Assembly: GCA_903900025.1 (NCBI GenBank)
Contig: CAIULN010000095.1
Span: 1-64,000, forward strand
From: an uncultured Methanomicrobiales archaeon
Lineage (GTDB): Archaea > Halobacteriota > Methanomicrobia > Methanomicrobiales > Methanospirillaceae
DNA length: 64,000 bases
Direction of reading: 5' to 3'
Below the pieces are notes generated by a model that worked only from the letters and a program-made list of their open reading frames with translations, had not been told where the DNA came from and did not search any database. This document shows positions 34,275 to 43,490 of the stretch, piece after piece (within the stretch, counting starts at the first letter, position 1; each line of letters opens with the position of its first letter). A program made the translations under genes and the position numbers.

Positions 34275-36047
34275 TTACAGGCCGAGTTCTTTGACCTTTG
34301 CAGCGGTGGGGCGCCCTTCCCTGTCCCAACCCCTCAGTGTATAGTATTCATCAAGGAGTGCCTCACGCTGCCATACCTGCCCTTTGGGAGCACCTTCCTG
34401 TAACGGGTCTTTTAAGAAGCGATCGGGGAGCGTATCATCTTTTTTTCCAAACCCGCGGCGAATGTTATACATTTTCTGAAGGTTCCAGATCCGTTCACCG
34501 CACGTAAGAAGCCCGGCCGAATCATACTTCATGCCCGTTGCAGCAGAGACCAGGGCAGCGTAATCATCGGCACCGAGGGCAAACGACGAGAAAAGACACA
34601 TCCCGGAAGCATCGATTGCGGCGGTCAGGTCCTGGAAAATCTTTACCCATCCGGGTTTTCCTTTTGTCACGTACGGATCGAGCTTTTCCGGTGCTCCCAG
34701 CACTTCGGGGGAAACCATGTAACCATAGACATGGTCTCCGCCCCTCACCGATGTAGCATAGGCAAGCCCGTGTCCCTGGAGCCCCCGGGGATCGTAGGCA
34801 GGCAGCTCCTGTTGTTTGACACTCATCGATAACTCCGCATGACCGTATTTTGCCGCAAACCGGTAGGACCCTTCTGCAAGTTCATCGCCGATGCCGTTCC
34901 GGAACGCTATTTTTTTCACCAGGTCCAGCATACCGGCTGCATCGCCGAACCGGATGGGATCCTTCACGTATCCCTTTTCGGCCATCTCCATAAGGCACGC
35001 AATGGTCGATCCTGTAGAGATGGTATCGAGTCCATAGTCATTGCAGAGGTTGTTTGCCCGGGTGACCGCCTTCAGGTCATCGACGCCGCAGTCTGCACCA
35101 AAAGCCCAGTCGGATTCATATTCAGGGCCTTCGCCGGTCTCCCCGTCAAATTCATGGACACGGCCACACTGGACAATGCAGGCAAAGCACCCCTTTGGCT
35201 TTTTTAAGATCGAACGTGCAATTTCCTCTCCTGAAAGTTTCTCTGCTGACGGGAAGTGGGCGGTCTGGAAGTTCCTTGTCGGATGGATATAATTTTCGTT
35301 GATGATATTGACAAGGACCGCAGTTCCATAGGTATGAAGAGCTTTTTCAATCCCGTTCTCCTCAATTTTCTTTTTTATTTTCTCTTTTTCTGCTGACCAG
35401 TTCTGCTCATCTGCCACTGCAACCTTTTTCTCGCCGCGTGCGGCAATGGCTTTCAGGTTCTTTGCCCCCATGACCGCACCGCAGCCGCCTCGTCCGGCAG
35501 CCCTGGTTTTCTCATTCACGATACAGGCGAACCGCACCAGCCGTTCACCGGCAGGGCCGATGCACGCGGCCCTGATCCTCTCATCGCCATGTTCCCTGAT
35601 GATTTCATCTGTTGTTTCCGATACCGTTTTTCCCCACAAGGCCTCTGCACCGCGGATCTCTGCCTTTCCATCGTCCAACAACAGGTAGACCGGTTTTTTT
35701 GCTTTTCCACTGACGACAACCGCGTCAAACCCGGCTTTTTTCATCTTCCAGCCAAACACTCCCCCGCTGTTTGCGCTGGTTGCGGTTCCTGTCAGCGGGG
35801 AAAGCGTGGTAACCTCATACCTGCTGCCCAGTGCAACACCGGTCCCGGTCAGGGGGCCTGCGGCAAATACCAGAATGTTTTTTGTGCCCAAAGGATCCGT
35901 CCTGGGATCAACCATATCGGTGAGGAGCCGGATACCAAAACCCCGTCCGCCAAGATAGTTCCGCTTGAGATCCGCCGGAGTCGGTTCAATCCGGATTTTT
36001 CCTGCAGTTAAATCTGCATAGAGCATCTGTCCTGCATATGCGTCCAT
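34275..36047 (-). CDS. aor: Aldehyde:ferredoxin oxidoreductase (tungstopterin enzyme)
   Basis: A 590-residue enzyme oxidising aldehydes to acids with ferredoxin as acceptor, using a tungsten bis-pterin and a [4Fe-4S] cluster. The N-terminal domain shows YADLTAGKIRIEPTP, NYLGGRGFGIRLL and ATSANSGGVFGWKMKKAGFDAVVVSGKA. Cluster Cys lie in CFACIVQCGR and in CNDYGLDTISTG, with a further Cys near the C-terminus (LLTCGERIWNLQKMYNIRRGF). ATG 36047 is used; an in-frame GTG at 36056 is possible. A TATA-like ttttaaaag lies about 60 bp upstream. It is divergent from an iron-sulfur flavoprotein gene, a possible redox partner by context only. Confidence 0.9.
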   Translation of the reverse strand: MDAYAGQMLYADLTAGKIRIEPTPADLKRNYLGGRGFGIRLLTDMVDPRTDPLGTKNILVFAAGPLTGTGVALGSRYEVTTLSPLTGTATSANSGGVFGWKMKKAGFDAVVVSGKAKKPVYLLLDDGKAEIRGAEALWGKTVSETTDEIIREHGDERIRAACIGPAGERLVRFACIVNEKTRAAGRGGCGAVMGAKNLKAIAARGEKKVAVADEQNWSAEKEKIKKKIEENGIEKALHTYGTAVLVNIINENYIHPTRNFQTAHFPSAEKLSGEEIARSILKKPKGCFACIVQCGRVHEFDGETGEGPEYESDWAFGADCGVDDLKAVTRANNLCNDYGLDTISTGSTIACLMEMAEKGYVKDPIRFGDAAGMLDLVKKIAFRNGIGDELAEGSYRFAAKYGHAELSMSVKQQELPAYDPRGLQGHGLAYATSVRGGDHVYGYMVSPEVLGAPEKLDPYVTKGKPGWVKIFQDLTAAIDASGMCLFSSFALGADDYAALVSAATGMKYDSAGLLTCGERIWNLQKMYNIRRGFGKKDDTLPDRFLKDPLQEGAPKGQVWQREALLDEYYTLRGWDREGRPTAAKVKELGL

Positions 36048-36394
36048 GGTGACCACAGTTGGTTAATTTAACCTCTGGAACATAAACATTCGTATAACGG
36101 AGTTCGGATAACTTTTAAAAATTGTTAAAGAAAAAGAATGCAACAACGGGAAGCATTTAAAAAAAGCAGGGGGCTCCATCCCTGCTTTACCCCTTGTCCG
36201 GGAATCGTGGCGGTGCAAAAACAGGATGCTGAAATACTACAGGTGAAGAAAGCAGGTGCGGGGGATGGAGAGAGAAGAACCGGGGGGTATTCCCCCTGGT
36301 TCGGTTTTTTACCTTTTTTTAGTCGCGCCCGTGCATAAGCGGGAGAGGGAATTTATGGGGGATCAGTACAACAATTAAAAAACGGAGGCATGAG

Positions 36395-36970
36395 ATGAAG
36401 GTTGTCGCGTTCAATGGGAGTGCACGAAAAGACGGGAACACCGCGATCCTTGTCAAAGAAGTATTTAAGGAGCTGAAAAAAGCAGGCATCAGGACAGAGC
36501 TTGTGCAGCTGGCAGGTAAAAAAATCCAGGGGTGCATAGCCTGCGGCAAATGTTTCGAAAACAAGGACCGGCGGTGCGTGATGAAAGGGGATATCCTCAA
36601 CGAGTGCATCGGAAAGATGCTCGAAGCAGACGGGATTATCCTCGCCTCACCGACTTATTTTGCCGATATATCAGCGAACATGAAGGCGCTGATGGAGCGG
36701 GCCGGGTTCGTATCGAGGGCAAACGGCGACATGTTCCGGCGCAAAGCCGGTGCCGCGGTTGTTGCCGTGCGCAGGGGCGGTGCGATCCACGCGTTTGATA
36801 CAATGAACCATTTCTTTTTCATCAGCCAGATGGTTGTCCCGGGCTCGTCCTACTGGAATGTCGGGATCGGGCTTGCACCGGGCGATGTGAAAGGCGATAA
36901 GGAAGGGCTTGCCACCATGAAGGTGCTGGGCGCCAACATGGCGTGGCTCCTTGAAAAGATCCACGGGTGA
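36395..36970 (+). CDS. Iron-sulfur flavoprotein / NAD(P)H-dependent FMN reductase family
   Basis: A 191-residue flavodoxin-fold protein. The FMN phosphate loop is FNGSARKDGNTAILV, and the Cys cluster CIACGKCFENKDRRC resembles the compact cluster motif of methanogen Isf. SPTYFADISANMKALMERAG and the C-terminal part complete the fold. Isf proteins pass electrons from ferredoxin to oxygen or peroxide; whether this one binds a cluster is inference. The start is set by ggagg at about 36384. A 347-bp gap separates it from the divergent aor gene; the gap contains only the two promoters and A/T-rich sequence. Confidence 0.85.
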   Translation: MKVVAFNGSARKDGNTAILVKEVFKELKKAGIRTELVQLAGKKIQGCIACGKCFENKDRRCVMKGDILNECIGKMLEADGIILASPTYFADISANMKALMERAGFVSRANGDMFRRKAGAAVVAVRRGGAIHAFDTMNHFFFISQMVVPGSSYWNVGIGLAPGDVKGDKEGLATMKVLGANMAWLLEKIHG

Positions 36971-37098
36971 CAAACCGGAGAGAGAAAATTTAAAAAAATG
37001 GAACAATTCCTGAAAAATTTTTACTGATTTTAAAAATTCTCTTTTAAAAAATGTAAGAATTTACTCAAACCGGACTGAAAAATAAAATAAAAGTCGGC

Positions 37099-37120
37099 CT
37101 GCCGGCTTAGCTGCCGGCAG
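37099..37120 (-). terminator. Hairpin terminator overlapping the end of the helicase-fragment gene
   Basis: On the minus strand CTGCCGGC-AGCTAA-GCCGGCAG forms a perfect 8-bp stem with a 6-nt loop, followed after GCCGAC by TTTTATTTTATTTTTC. The TAA stop of the 37107-37679 gene sits in the loop, so terminator and coding end coincide. Confidence 0.7.
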
Positions 37121-37679
37121 CGAACCACTCTTCTGCATCAATGGGGTACTGTGTTTCCAGCTCGGCCTGAACATTTAAAAAATCCGAAATGCGGTCAGGA
37201 GAAAGAACGACCACATCTCCAATGCGCCTGATCATATTCTTCGCCCTTGTACAAATGAGGACCGGGAGAATCTCGAAGGGGTCGGGCAGTCGATGATGCT
37301 GTTGCAAGTCGCAGGCATAGGCATCGGCTGCATCGACATGGGCCTGGATTATCTCATCGCAGTCCCTGAATTCGAACACAAAAACTGAACCGCCCAGGAT
37401 GGTTACATCAGGGCCCCTGCTGCTGCCGCGAGGCGATTCATATTCAAAGATAACCGTGTAATCCTCCAGGTCCGGTTTTACCTGGACGACTTGTTTCAAC
37501 TCTTTCTGTAAAACATCAAACACCTGTTCCCACGCGGCAACCTGGCTGTCATCGGCTGCACGGCCCAACCGTGCGGCATAGTGCCTGTCAAGTGCGTTGC
37601 GCCATTCCTGTCTTGGGACTAAAAGAAAATCCTGTGTCGTCCCGGACCAGCCATACGGCTTATTTTTCACTTCAGTCAT
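37107..37679 (-). CDS. Stand-alone N-terminal domain of a Schlafen/DUF2075-type helicase
   Basis: A 190-residue protein matching the N-terminal region normally found in front of the DUF2075/Schlafen-group-3 DNA/RNA helicase: YGWSGTTQDFLLVPRQEWRNALDRHY, SQVAAWEQVFDVLQKEL, YTVIFEYESPRGSSRGPDVTILGGSVFVFEFRDCDEIIQAHVDAADAYACDLQQHH, PFEILPVLICTRAK, GDVVVLSPDRISDFL. The EYE...PDV...FEF arrangement resembles a PD-(D/E)xK nuclease core, with Arg where Lys is usual. The helicase half is missing: the frame stops inside a strong terminator hairpin. It could be a truncated defence gene or a functional one-domain protein. It is monocistronic. Confidence 0.65.
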   Translation of the reverse strand: MTEVKNKPYGWSGTTQDFLLVPRQEWRNALDRHYAARLGRAADDSQVAAWEQVFDVLQKELKQVVQVKPDLEDYTVIFEYESPRGSSRGPDVTILGGSVFVFEFRDCDEIIQAHVDAADAYACDLQQHHRLPDPFEILPVLICTRAKNMIRRIGDVVVLSPDRISDFLNVQAELETQYPIDAEEWFAAGS

Positions 37680-37892
37680 GAGTCGGGCATCCCGGTTTTT
37701 CCTGAAAGGTTACTTTACAAGGATGAATTCATAAAGGTTGCCTTTTTTACGGGGAAGAGGGGTGCAGCAAGGTTGGGTGGAGTGTGGGGGGAGATGAGGT
37801 GATCAGGGGACTGCCGGAACACAGAGGCAAAAAAATCCTTTCCGCAGATCGGGCACGGAGCCGAGGAATGATAAACAAAAAAAAGTATGTGA

Positions 37893-38306
37893 TTATCTCT
37901 TCCAGACCTCCAAACTCGACATATTCCTGCTGTGATACGTAATCTCCTGTGCAGAAAACACGAGCACCACAAAATCGGGATTGTCAACGGATTTGAAATA
38001 CTGCTCGAACATCGGGTTCCAGTACTTCTTCTTGGTCGCGGTGTCCTCGTGGACTTTGCCTTTTGCCCTGATCTCGACATACGGATCCGAGAACTCCTTG
38101 CCCGACCAGACCGCAAGCGCTGCGTCTGCATTCTTTGTGAGCTGTTCAACCTTCTTGGTCGCCTTCATCGTCCCGCCAACAAGGGTCATGTCAGGGAACC
38201 CGGCAAGCACCATGAACCGCACCGCCGGTTGCTTCCCGTCAAGCGTGGCAACAGCCGCCACGTGTGGACCTGCGATGACTTCCAGGATCTGCTCTTTGAG
38301 AGCCAT
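37893..38306 (-). CDS. Pyridoxamine 5'-phosphate oxidase-family FMN-binding protein
   Basis: A 137-residue split-barrel protein: MALKEQILEVIAGPHVAAVATLDGKQPAVRFM, DAALAVWSGKEFSDPYVEIRAKGKVHEDTATKKKYWNPMFEQYF, FVVLVFSAQEITYHS. The family includes general stress protein 26-like flavoproteins that bind FMN or F420. The ATG at 38306 gives the normal length; a longer frame to 38396 has no support. Function is not known. Confidence 0.8.
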   Translation of the reverse strand: MALKEQILEVIAGPHVAAVATLDGKQPAVRFMVLAGFPDMTLVGGTMKATKKVEQLTKNADAALAVWSGKEFSDPYVEIRAKGKVHEDTATKKKYWNPMFEQYFKSVDNPDFVVLVFSAQEITYHSRNMSSLEVWKR

Positions 38307-38918
38307 GCGTATCACTCTAGCCGATAATGATATTAAAATTATGGAAAGCGGGGGAAGTATCCCCACAAAAAGGATCCCCGCATTCTGCCCGGACACCGGA
38401 TAAAAAATTATCCGCTGGACTGGCCCATAGGAAAATATCCGGACTACAAGTACAACCCGGATACTTCAGCAAGAACGGGTCCTGAGTCATGAGCCATTCC
38501 GGCATGAGGAAACGGGGTATGACAGACAGAGCCTGTGACCCGTCCCTTCCGTTCACCGGATAAGGAAGTGATCGTTTGCAAAAAACACGTTCTGGTATGC
38601 CCGGGTTGACACATATCCGGTCTCAGAGAGACACATGCTTGTGATCCCGTTGCATCATATGCAGGACTGCCTTGATCTGACAAAAGAAAAAAACTCTCTT
38701 TTTGGACTACCTGATACCAGTAAAAAACTACCCGGCGAAAAATGTGCACCGGATGGCTGCGGGACCGGTATGAATGTCAACGGTGTTGCAGGCCGGGGCG
38801 TGATACCGCACAAACGGGAGTGCTGAAGGCGTACAGCCCGTGCAACCTCCGCCGCCTCTGCAGTGTACCCTGGCAGCAGATGCAACGGTGCAGGCAACGC
38901 GAAAGAGTACCGGTGGCG
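38307..38918. other. 612-bp gap without a recognisable gene
   Basis: Several short open stretches exist on both strands but none has a ribosome site with a family-like protein. The right part is GC-rich with scattered short inverted repeats (GTTGCA/TGCAAC around 38779-38843). It may contain remains of a lost gene or regulatory sequence; I see nothing I can name. Confidence 0.35.
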
Positions 38919-41150
38919 TTACGGGGTGCGGGGGATACGGTACTTGTCATGAGGGACAAGAAAGTCAAACTGTGCCCCCGTGCCGGGCTCACCGGTTTCT
39001 GCAATCGAAATCCCGGTGATGGAGAGGATCTCCCGGACTAAGAAGAGCCCAAGGCCGGTATTCTCTCCGTAGCCTTTTTCAAATATCTTCTCTTTTTTGT
39101 CCACGGGGATACCGGCACCGTCGTCCCTTGTGCGGAGGGTGAGCCCTTCCGACTGCTCGAAAAACCAGACGGTGATCCGGGTGGTGGTTTTCCCATGGCG
39201 CAGCGAGTTGTCAAACAGGTTATAAAAAACCCGTTCGAGCATGGGGTCGGCAAGGATCTCCAGGCCGTCCGTGTCACAGTCAATTGATATTTCACCCGTA
39301 TCAAGACCTGACATTGCCTTTCTGACGACCTGGCGGACATCCTGCCACTGCGGGGACTTTACCCCGATATTCTCGTAATCCTTGGTGATGGCAATCTGGT
39401 CCTGAATCAGCCGTGCAGTATCGATCTGTTTTTGGACATAACTTACAAGGACAGAGTCCGAGATCATGTTCATCATCAGTTCCTGGTACAGCAGCAGGGC
39501 GGAAATTTTATTCAGGATGTCGTGTCGTGTGACGCCGGACAGAAGGGTGAGCTTTTTGTTTGCCAGCTGTATTGCTTCCTCTCCCTGCTTCTGCTCCGTG
39601 ATGTCATACAGCGCCCCCTGGATCGCGTATGGCCGCCCGTCAGGGTCGCAGATGTTCTGCACCTGCTCCCGGAGCCAACGCACCGCCCCGTCCCTGCGCA
39701 CGATCCGGTACTCCCGGACAGTGGAATAACCGGCCATGCTGGCAATATCCGAAAAACTTTTCCGGAGGCGCACCCGGTCATCGGGATGGATGATCTGGTC
39801 CCACCGCGGGGACCCGGATAAGAATTCCTGTTCGGTGTAGCCGGTGATCTGTTCGACCTCCCCGTGGAAGAACAGCGGCACGAAATCCATGGTGCTCCGA
39901 AACGCAATCCCGTGAAAGTTCTGGACAAAGGAGCGGTAGCGCTCCTCGCTTTCCTGCAGCGCCTGTTCTGCAAGCTTGCTGTCGGTGATATCCCGCCCGA
40001 CCGACTGGTACTCGACCAGGGTCCCGTTCTCATCAAATATGGCGCGGTCGAACCACCGCTGCCACCGCACCTGGCCGCCCGGCATGACGATGCGGTGGCT
40101 CACCGCCGCGACAGGGTTGTCGCGTGTCAGGCAGGCAAAATGATCACGGACAATCTTTTTGTCTTTTTTTGGAATTTCGGGAACGAACTTTTTCCCGATA
40201 ATATCCTCCCGCCGTTTGTTGAAATACCGGCAGTATGCCTCGTTCACGAAGATGTGCGTCCCGTCCGGCAAAAACCGGGAGATGAACTCGGTCTGGACTT
40301 CGACCACGTTGCGGTAGCGCTGTTCGCTCTCTTCAAGTGCGGTCTCCATCTTCTTGCGGCCGGTAATATCCCGGATGGACTCAATCGCACCGATCACCCG
40401 CCCTTTTGTATCATAGAGCCGCGATGCGATGAACCATATGTAAGCCCCGTTCCCGCCATAAATGCAGGGAGCGAACAGTTCGGAGATGAGTTTGTTGTCC
40501 TGCCGCGTGATATACGGGTAGCATTGTTCAACTTCCCTGTTTTCGTGCAGGACGAGGTTGATCAACAGGGGGCGCTTCATGCCGTAGATCGGGATGGCAT
40601 AGGAGTAATCTCCGGTGCCGAGGATATCCTCCTTTTGTATGCCGGTGATCTCCTCCATCGCCTTATTCCAGGCAATCACGTTTCCCGCAAGGTCGATGGC
40701 AAACGTCGCATCCGGAAGAAAGTTGATGATATCAGCCATACGCTGCTGCGACTCGTGGAGCTCATCCGCGTTGCGCCGTCCTTCAATGGCAAGCCGGACC
40801 TTGTGCTCGAGTTCAGCAAACTGGGAGCGGGGTTCACCTCCTTTCGGGAGATAGAAACTGGCACCGTTGTTGAGGGCTTCAATCACAACTTCCTCCCTGC
40901 CCTTGCCGGTAAACAGGATAAACGGGAGGTCACCGTAATTGGAGCGGATGTATTTGAGGAATGCAATGCCGTCGATGTCCGGCATCTGGTAATCGGCGAT
41001 GATGGCATCGTACTGCCGCACCTTCAGCATGGGGATTGCATCTGCTGCGGAGACCGCAGTATCAACGCTCATGGTGCCCGAGCGTTCCAGAAATATTTTC
41101 GTAACTTCGAGAAGCGCCGCTTCATCGTCAACATACAGGACAAAAAACAT
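38919..41150 (-). CDS. Hybrid sensor histidine kinase: REC-PAS-PAS-PAS-HK
   Basis: A 743-residue soluble kinase. An N-terminal receiver domain (VLYVDDEAALL; phospho-Asp in AIIADYQMPDIDG; FTGKG) is followed by three PAS domains at about 140-260, 270-390 and 400-525 (each ending in GRDITDSK/RDITGRKK/YDITEQKQ-like C-caps). The histidine-kinase core follows: H box TRHDILNKISALLLYQELMM, N box YNLFDNSLRHG, G boxes DDGAGIP and GENTGLGLFL. There are no membrane helices. This receiver-first arrangement is typical of methanogen kinases. ATG 41150 (MFFVLYVDDEA) is preferred to a GTG two codons earlier. No separate response regulator is adjacent. Confidence 0.88.
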   Translation of the reverse strand: MFFVLYVDDEAALLEVTKIFLERSGTMSVDTAVSAADAIPMLKVRQYDAIIADYQMPDIDGIAFLKYIRSNYGDLPFILFTGKGREEVVIEALNNGASFYLPKGGEPRSQFAELEHKVRLAIEGRRNADELHESQQRMADIINFLPDATFAIDLAGNVIAWNKAMEEITGIQKEDILGTGDYSYAIPIYGMKRPLLINLVLHENREVEQCYPYITRQDNKLISELFAPCIYGGNGAYIWFIASRLYDTKGRVIGAIESIRDITGRKKMETALEESEQRYRNVVEVQTEFISRFLPDGTHIFVNEAYCRYFNKRREDIIGKKFVPEIPKKDKKIVRDHFACLTRDNPVAAVSHRIVMPGGQVRWQRWFDRAIFDENGTLVEYQSVGRDITDSKLAEQALQESEERYRSFVQNFHGIAFRSTMDFVPLFFHGEVEQITGYTEQEFLSGSPRWDQIIHPDDRVRLRKSFSDIASMAGYSTVREYRIVRRDGAVRWLREQVQNICDPDGRPYAIQGALYDITEQKQGEEAIQLANKKLTLLSGVTRHDILNKISALLLYQELMMNMISDSVLVSYVQKQIDTARLIQDQIAITKDYENIGVKSPQWQDVRQVVRKAMSGLDTGEISIDCDTDGLEILADPMLERVFYNLFDNSLRHGKTTTRITVWFFEQSEGLTLRTRDDGAGIPVDKKEKIFEKGYGENTGLGLFLVREILSITGISIAETGEPGTGAQFDFLVPHDKYRIPRTP

Positions 41151-41367
41151 CGGCACTACTTGGTATAGCAGGATATATGTTAAGGATTGGTATGGCGGTA
41201 TATTCCGGGATTATGGAGGCAGGGCGGTATATCCCGGGATTTTAAAAAGTACCGGGTACTCTGGCGAAGAACCCGCATACGTGCGGACACTCGTATGCAC
41301 GACCGAAACAATTTCAAACGCTCCTTTCCTTTTTTATAGGGATAAGAAGCAGAGGTCAGTTTCTATA

Positions 41368-41523
41368 ATAAGGTACAAATGTTCCATCTGCGGGCACGTG
41401 TATGATCCATAGACAGGAGAATCCCGCCAGAATATCCCGCCGGGGATCCCATTCGAGAACCTTCCTTTGGACTGGCAATGCCCGGTCAGCTGTGCAGGAA
41501 AGGACGAATCCCGGAAGCTCTGA
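41368..41523 (+). pseudogene. Broken rubredoxin gene
   Basis: A continuous reading frame encodes a recognisable rubredoxin, RYKCSICGHVYDP-stop-TGESRQNIPPGIPFENLPLDWQCPV, then SCAGKDESRKL. Three lesions are visible: the expected start codon is ATA (41368-41370), an amber TAG at 41410-41412 interrupts the YDPxTGE loop, and the second cysteine pair reads CPVSC where CPVCG is expected. The first CxxCG knuckle and the aromatic core are intact. A gaggt ribosome site remains at 41352-41356. Sequencing error cannot be excluded for any single lesion, but three together indicate decay. Confidence 0.75.
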
Positions 41524-41767
41524 GATTTCCTTGGACTACCATGTGAACCGCCGCATGCAGGCTGGTCCTGCAGGTGGTTCCGGTGGTAATAACGAGAGCG
41601 TACCACAGGACCGGACATGAAAACGTCCCTGGCGCGGAAAAAAGTGTCCGGTATGAAAAAACCGCGAATGCCAAGTACAACTGCATTCTTTTTTCATTTG
41701 TGAAGCATCTGACGACAAGTCTCCTGTCTCCCAAACCTTCATGACATAAGACCCTCACCATACCAGT

Positions 41768-42625
41768 ATGCCAACCGTGCGGAGCGTTTCAGGGGGTTAT
41801 ACTGCACGCGAGACCATCGAAGGCGCCGGTGTCCGCCTGCACCGTGCGTTCGGCTACGACCAGCTCCCGCTCTTTGACCCGTTTTTGATGCTCGACGACT
41901 TCCGGGCAAAAAACCCGCATGATTACCTCCCCGGGTTTCCCTGGCACCCGCACCGGGGGATCGAGACGGTGACCTACATGCTCGACGGGCGCGTTGAGCA
42001 CGGCGACAGCATGGGCAACGCGGGCCAGATCAACGCAGGCGACGTGCAGTGGATGACCGCTGGTTCGGGGATCATCCACCAGGAGATGCCAAAACCCGTG
42101 GACGGCCGGATGGGCGGCTTCCAGCTCTGGGTGAACCTTCCCCGGGCACACAAGATGCACAATCCACGGTACCAGGAGGTGAAACGGGCGGAGGTCCCCA
42201 CGATCGAACCTCAGGCCGGTGTCAGGATAACAATTATCTGCGGGACGGTTGCGGGCGTGCAGGGGCCGGTGAGAGATATTGTCGCCGACCCGGAATATCT
42301 CGACGTGACACTGGGCACAGACACACACTACACGCACCCGTTAAAAAGCGGGTACACCGCGGCTGCGTATGTCATTGGCGGGTCGGGCTCGTTTGGCCCG
42401 GGTGCAGGAGAGGAGATGAGCAACCGCACGATGCTGCTGTTCTCCGGTGGCGACGAGGTCCGTGTGCAGTCCTCAAAAGGAGGGGTCCGGTTCCTGTTCT
42501 TTTCCGCAAAACCCATCCACGAGACGGTCGCATGGGGCGGGCCGATCGTGATGAACACGCAGGAGGAACTGCGGCAGGCATTCTTTGAATACCGGAACGG
42601 GACGTTTATCAGGACAACAGCATAA
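41768..42625 (+). CDS. Pirin-family protein
   Basis: A 285-residue bicupin. The N-terminal cupin holds the metal-binding segment FPWHPHRGIETVTYMLDGRVEHGDSMGNAGQINAGDVQWMTAGSGIIHQEMP (three His and one Glu), the pirin signature. The C-terminal cupin is degenerate, as usual. Bacterial homologues have quercetin-dioxygenase activity or bind redox-sensitive partners; the archaeal role is unknown. Probably monocistronic; the FkbM gene follows 81 bp later. Confidence 0.9.
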   Translation: MPTVRSVSGGYTARETIEGAGVRLHRAFGYDQLPLFDPFLMLDDFRAKNPHDYLPGFPWHPHRGIETVTYMLDGRVEHGDSMGNAGQINAGDVQWMTAGSGIIHQEMPKPVDGRMGGFQLWVNLPRAHKMHNPRYQEVKRAEVPTIEPQAGVRITIICGTVAGVQGPVRDIVADPEYLDVTLGTDTHYTHPLKSGYTAAAYVIGGSGSFGPGAGEEMSNRTMLLFSGGDEVRVQSSKGGVRFLFFSAKPIHETVAWGGPIVMNTQEELRQAFFEYRNGTFIRTTA

Positions 42626-42706
42626 CGGGAGGATGCCGGGGGTTCACACGGCACCATGGAGTTTTGCAGTTCCTGCGTACCCTCCGGTTCACGGCAGGAG
42701 AAAACC

Positions 42707-43333
42707 ATGCATAACGATCAACAACCCGTCAACGGGCTCCCATGCATCACCACCAGCGATCGGGTGAGGTTCCTGAATGCACCCGCACGATGGCGCCAGA
42801 TTACTGAGGTTCCAGAATACCGGTTTGATGATATAAAGCCGGATGATATCGTGATCGATATCGGGGCAAACGTGGGTGCCTTTTCAATCCGGGCTGCACG
42901 GCTTTCGCGGCGGGTCTTTGCCGTGGAACCGCTGACCTGCGGAGTGTTGCAGGAGAACATCAGGCTTAACAGCGTGGGTGCGCAGGTACAGGTTCTGTGC
43001 GGGGCGCTCGGTGATGGCAGCTTGGCGGAAGTGAGGTGGGATGACCAGGCGGTGACCGCGCCGACATTCCCGTTGAAAAATATTATTGCGATGGCTGGCG
43101 GCTGTGATTTCTTAAAATGCGACTGTGAAGGAGCGGAGTGGGGGATTGATCCCAAAGATCTTGCGGGTGTCCGGAGGATCGAGATGGAGCTGCACCTGCC
43201 GCCAATCTGCGGGCGGCCCGACACGGAGTTTCTTGATGCGGTCAGCCGGCAGTACGAGTTTACCATTGACCGGGTGCCGTGCCACGGACCTCTGGGGCTG
43301 ATGGGATACCTGCATGCAGAGAGAAAGACCTGA
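42707..43333 (+). CDS. FkbM-family methyltransferase
   Basis: A 208-residue Rossmann methyltransferase: motif I DDIVIDIGANVGAFSIRAARLSRRVFAVEPL, then VQVLCGALGDGS, and the FkbM C-terminal FLKCDCEGAEWGI. Enzymes of this family often O-methylate sugars or other metabolites. I chose ATG 42707 (MHNDQQP), which has aggag 8 bases upstream, over an earlier in-frame ATG at 42656 without one. Substrate unknown. Confidence 0.8.
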   Translation: MHNDQQPVNGLPCITTSDRVRFLNAPARWRQITEVPEYRFDDIKPDDIVIDIGANVGAFSIRAARLSRRVFAVEPLTCGVLQENIRLNSVGAQVQVLCGALGDGSLAEVRWDDQAVTAPTFPLKNIIAMAGGCDFLKCDCEGAEWGIDPKDLAGVRRIEMELHLPPICGRPDTEFLDAVSRQYEFTIDRVPCHGPLGLMGYLHAERKT

Positions 43334-43490
43334 CCAGGACACCCCGGGGGTATACTCCGCCTTTTTTGAGAACAAACCGTAACACTTGTTTTGATTGCCC
43401 GTCCGTATCCTCCCGTCAACCTCTCCTGCTGATAACGGTTCCTTTAGAAAGAATGTGGGATCCTAAAAAAATGGACAATTAAAAAAAAGG

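Noticed and set aside
38779-38850. Structured RNA in the gap before the histidine kinase gene
   Set aside because: Only weak, mismatched stems, no promoter or terminator nearby.
39864-41168. Long plus-strand frame of over 400 codons opposite the histidine kinase
   Set aside because: It is an antisense shadow of a clearly conserved kinase; its product has no domain pattern.
41368-41523. Pyrrolysine read-through at the TAG in the rubredoxin frame
   Set aside because: The start codon and one iron-ligand Cys are also lost, the site is a normal Glu-like loop position, and nothing in the window suggests a pyrrolysine system.
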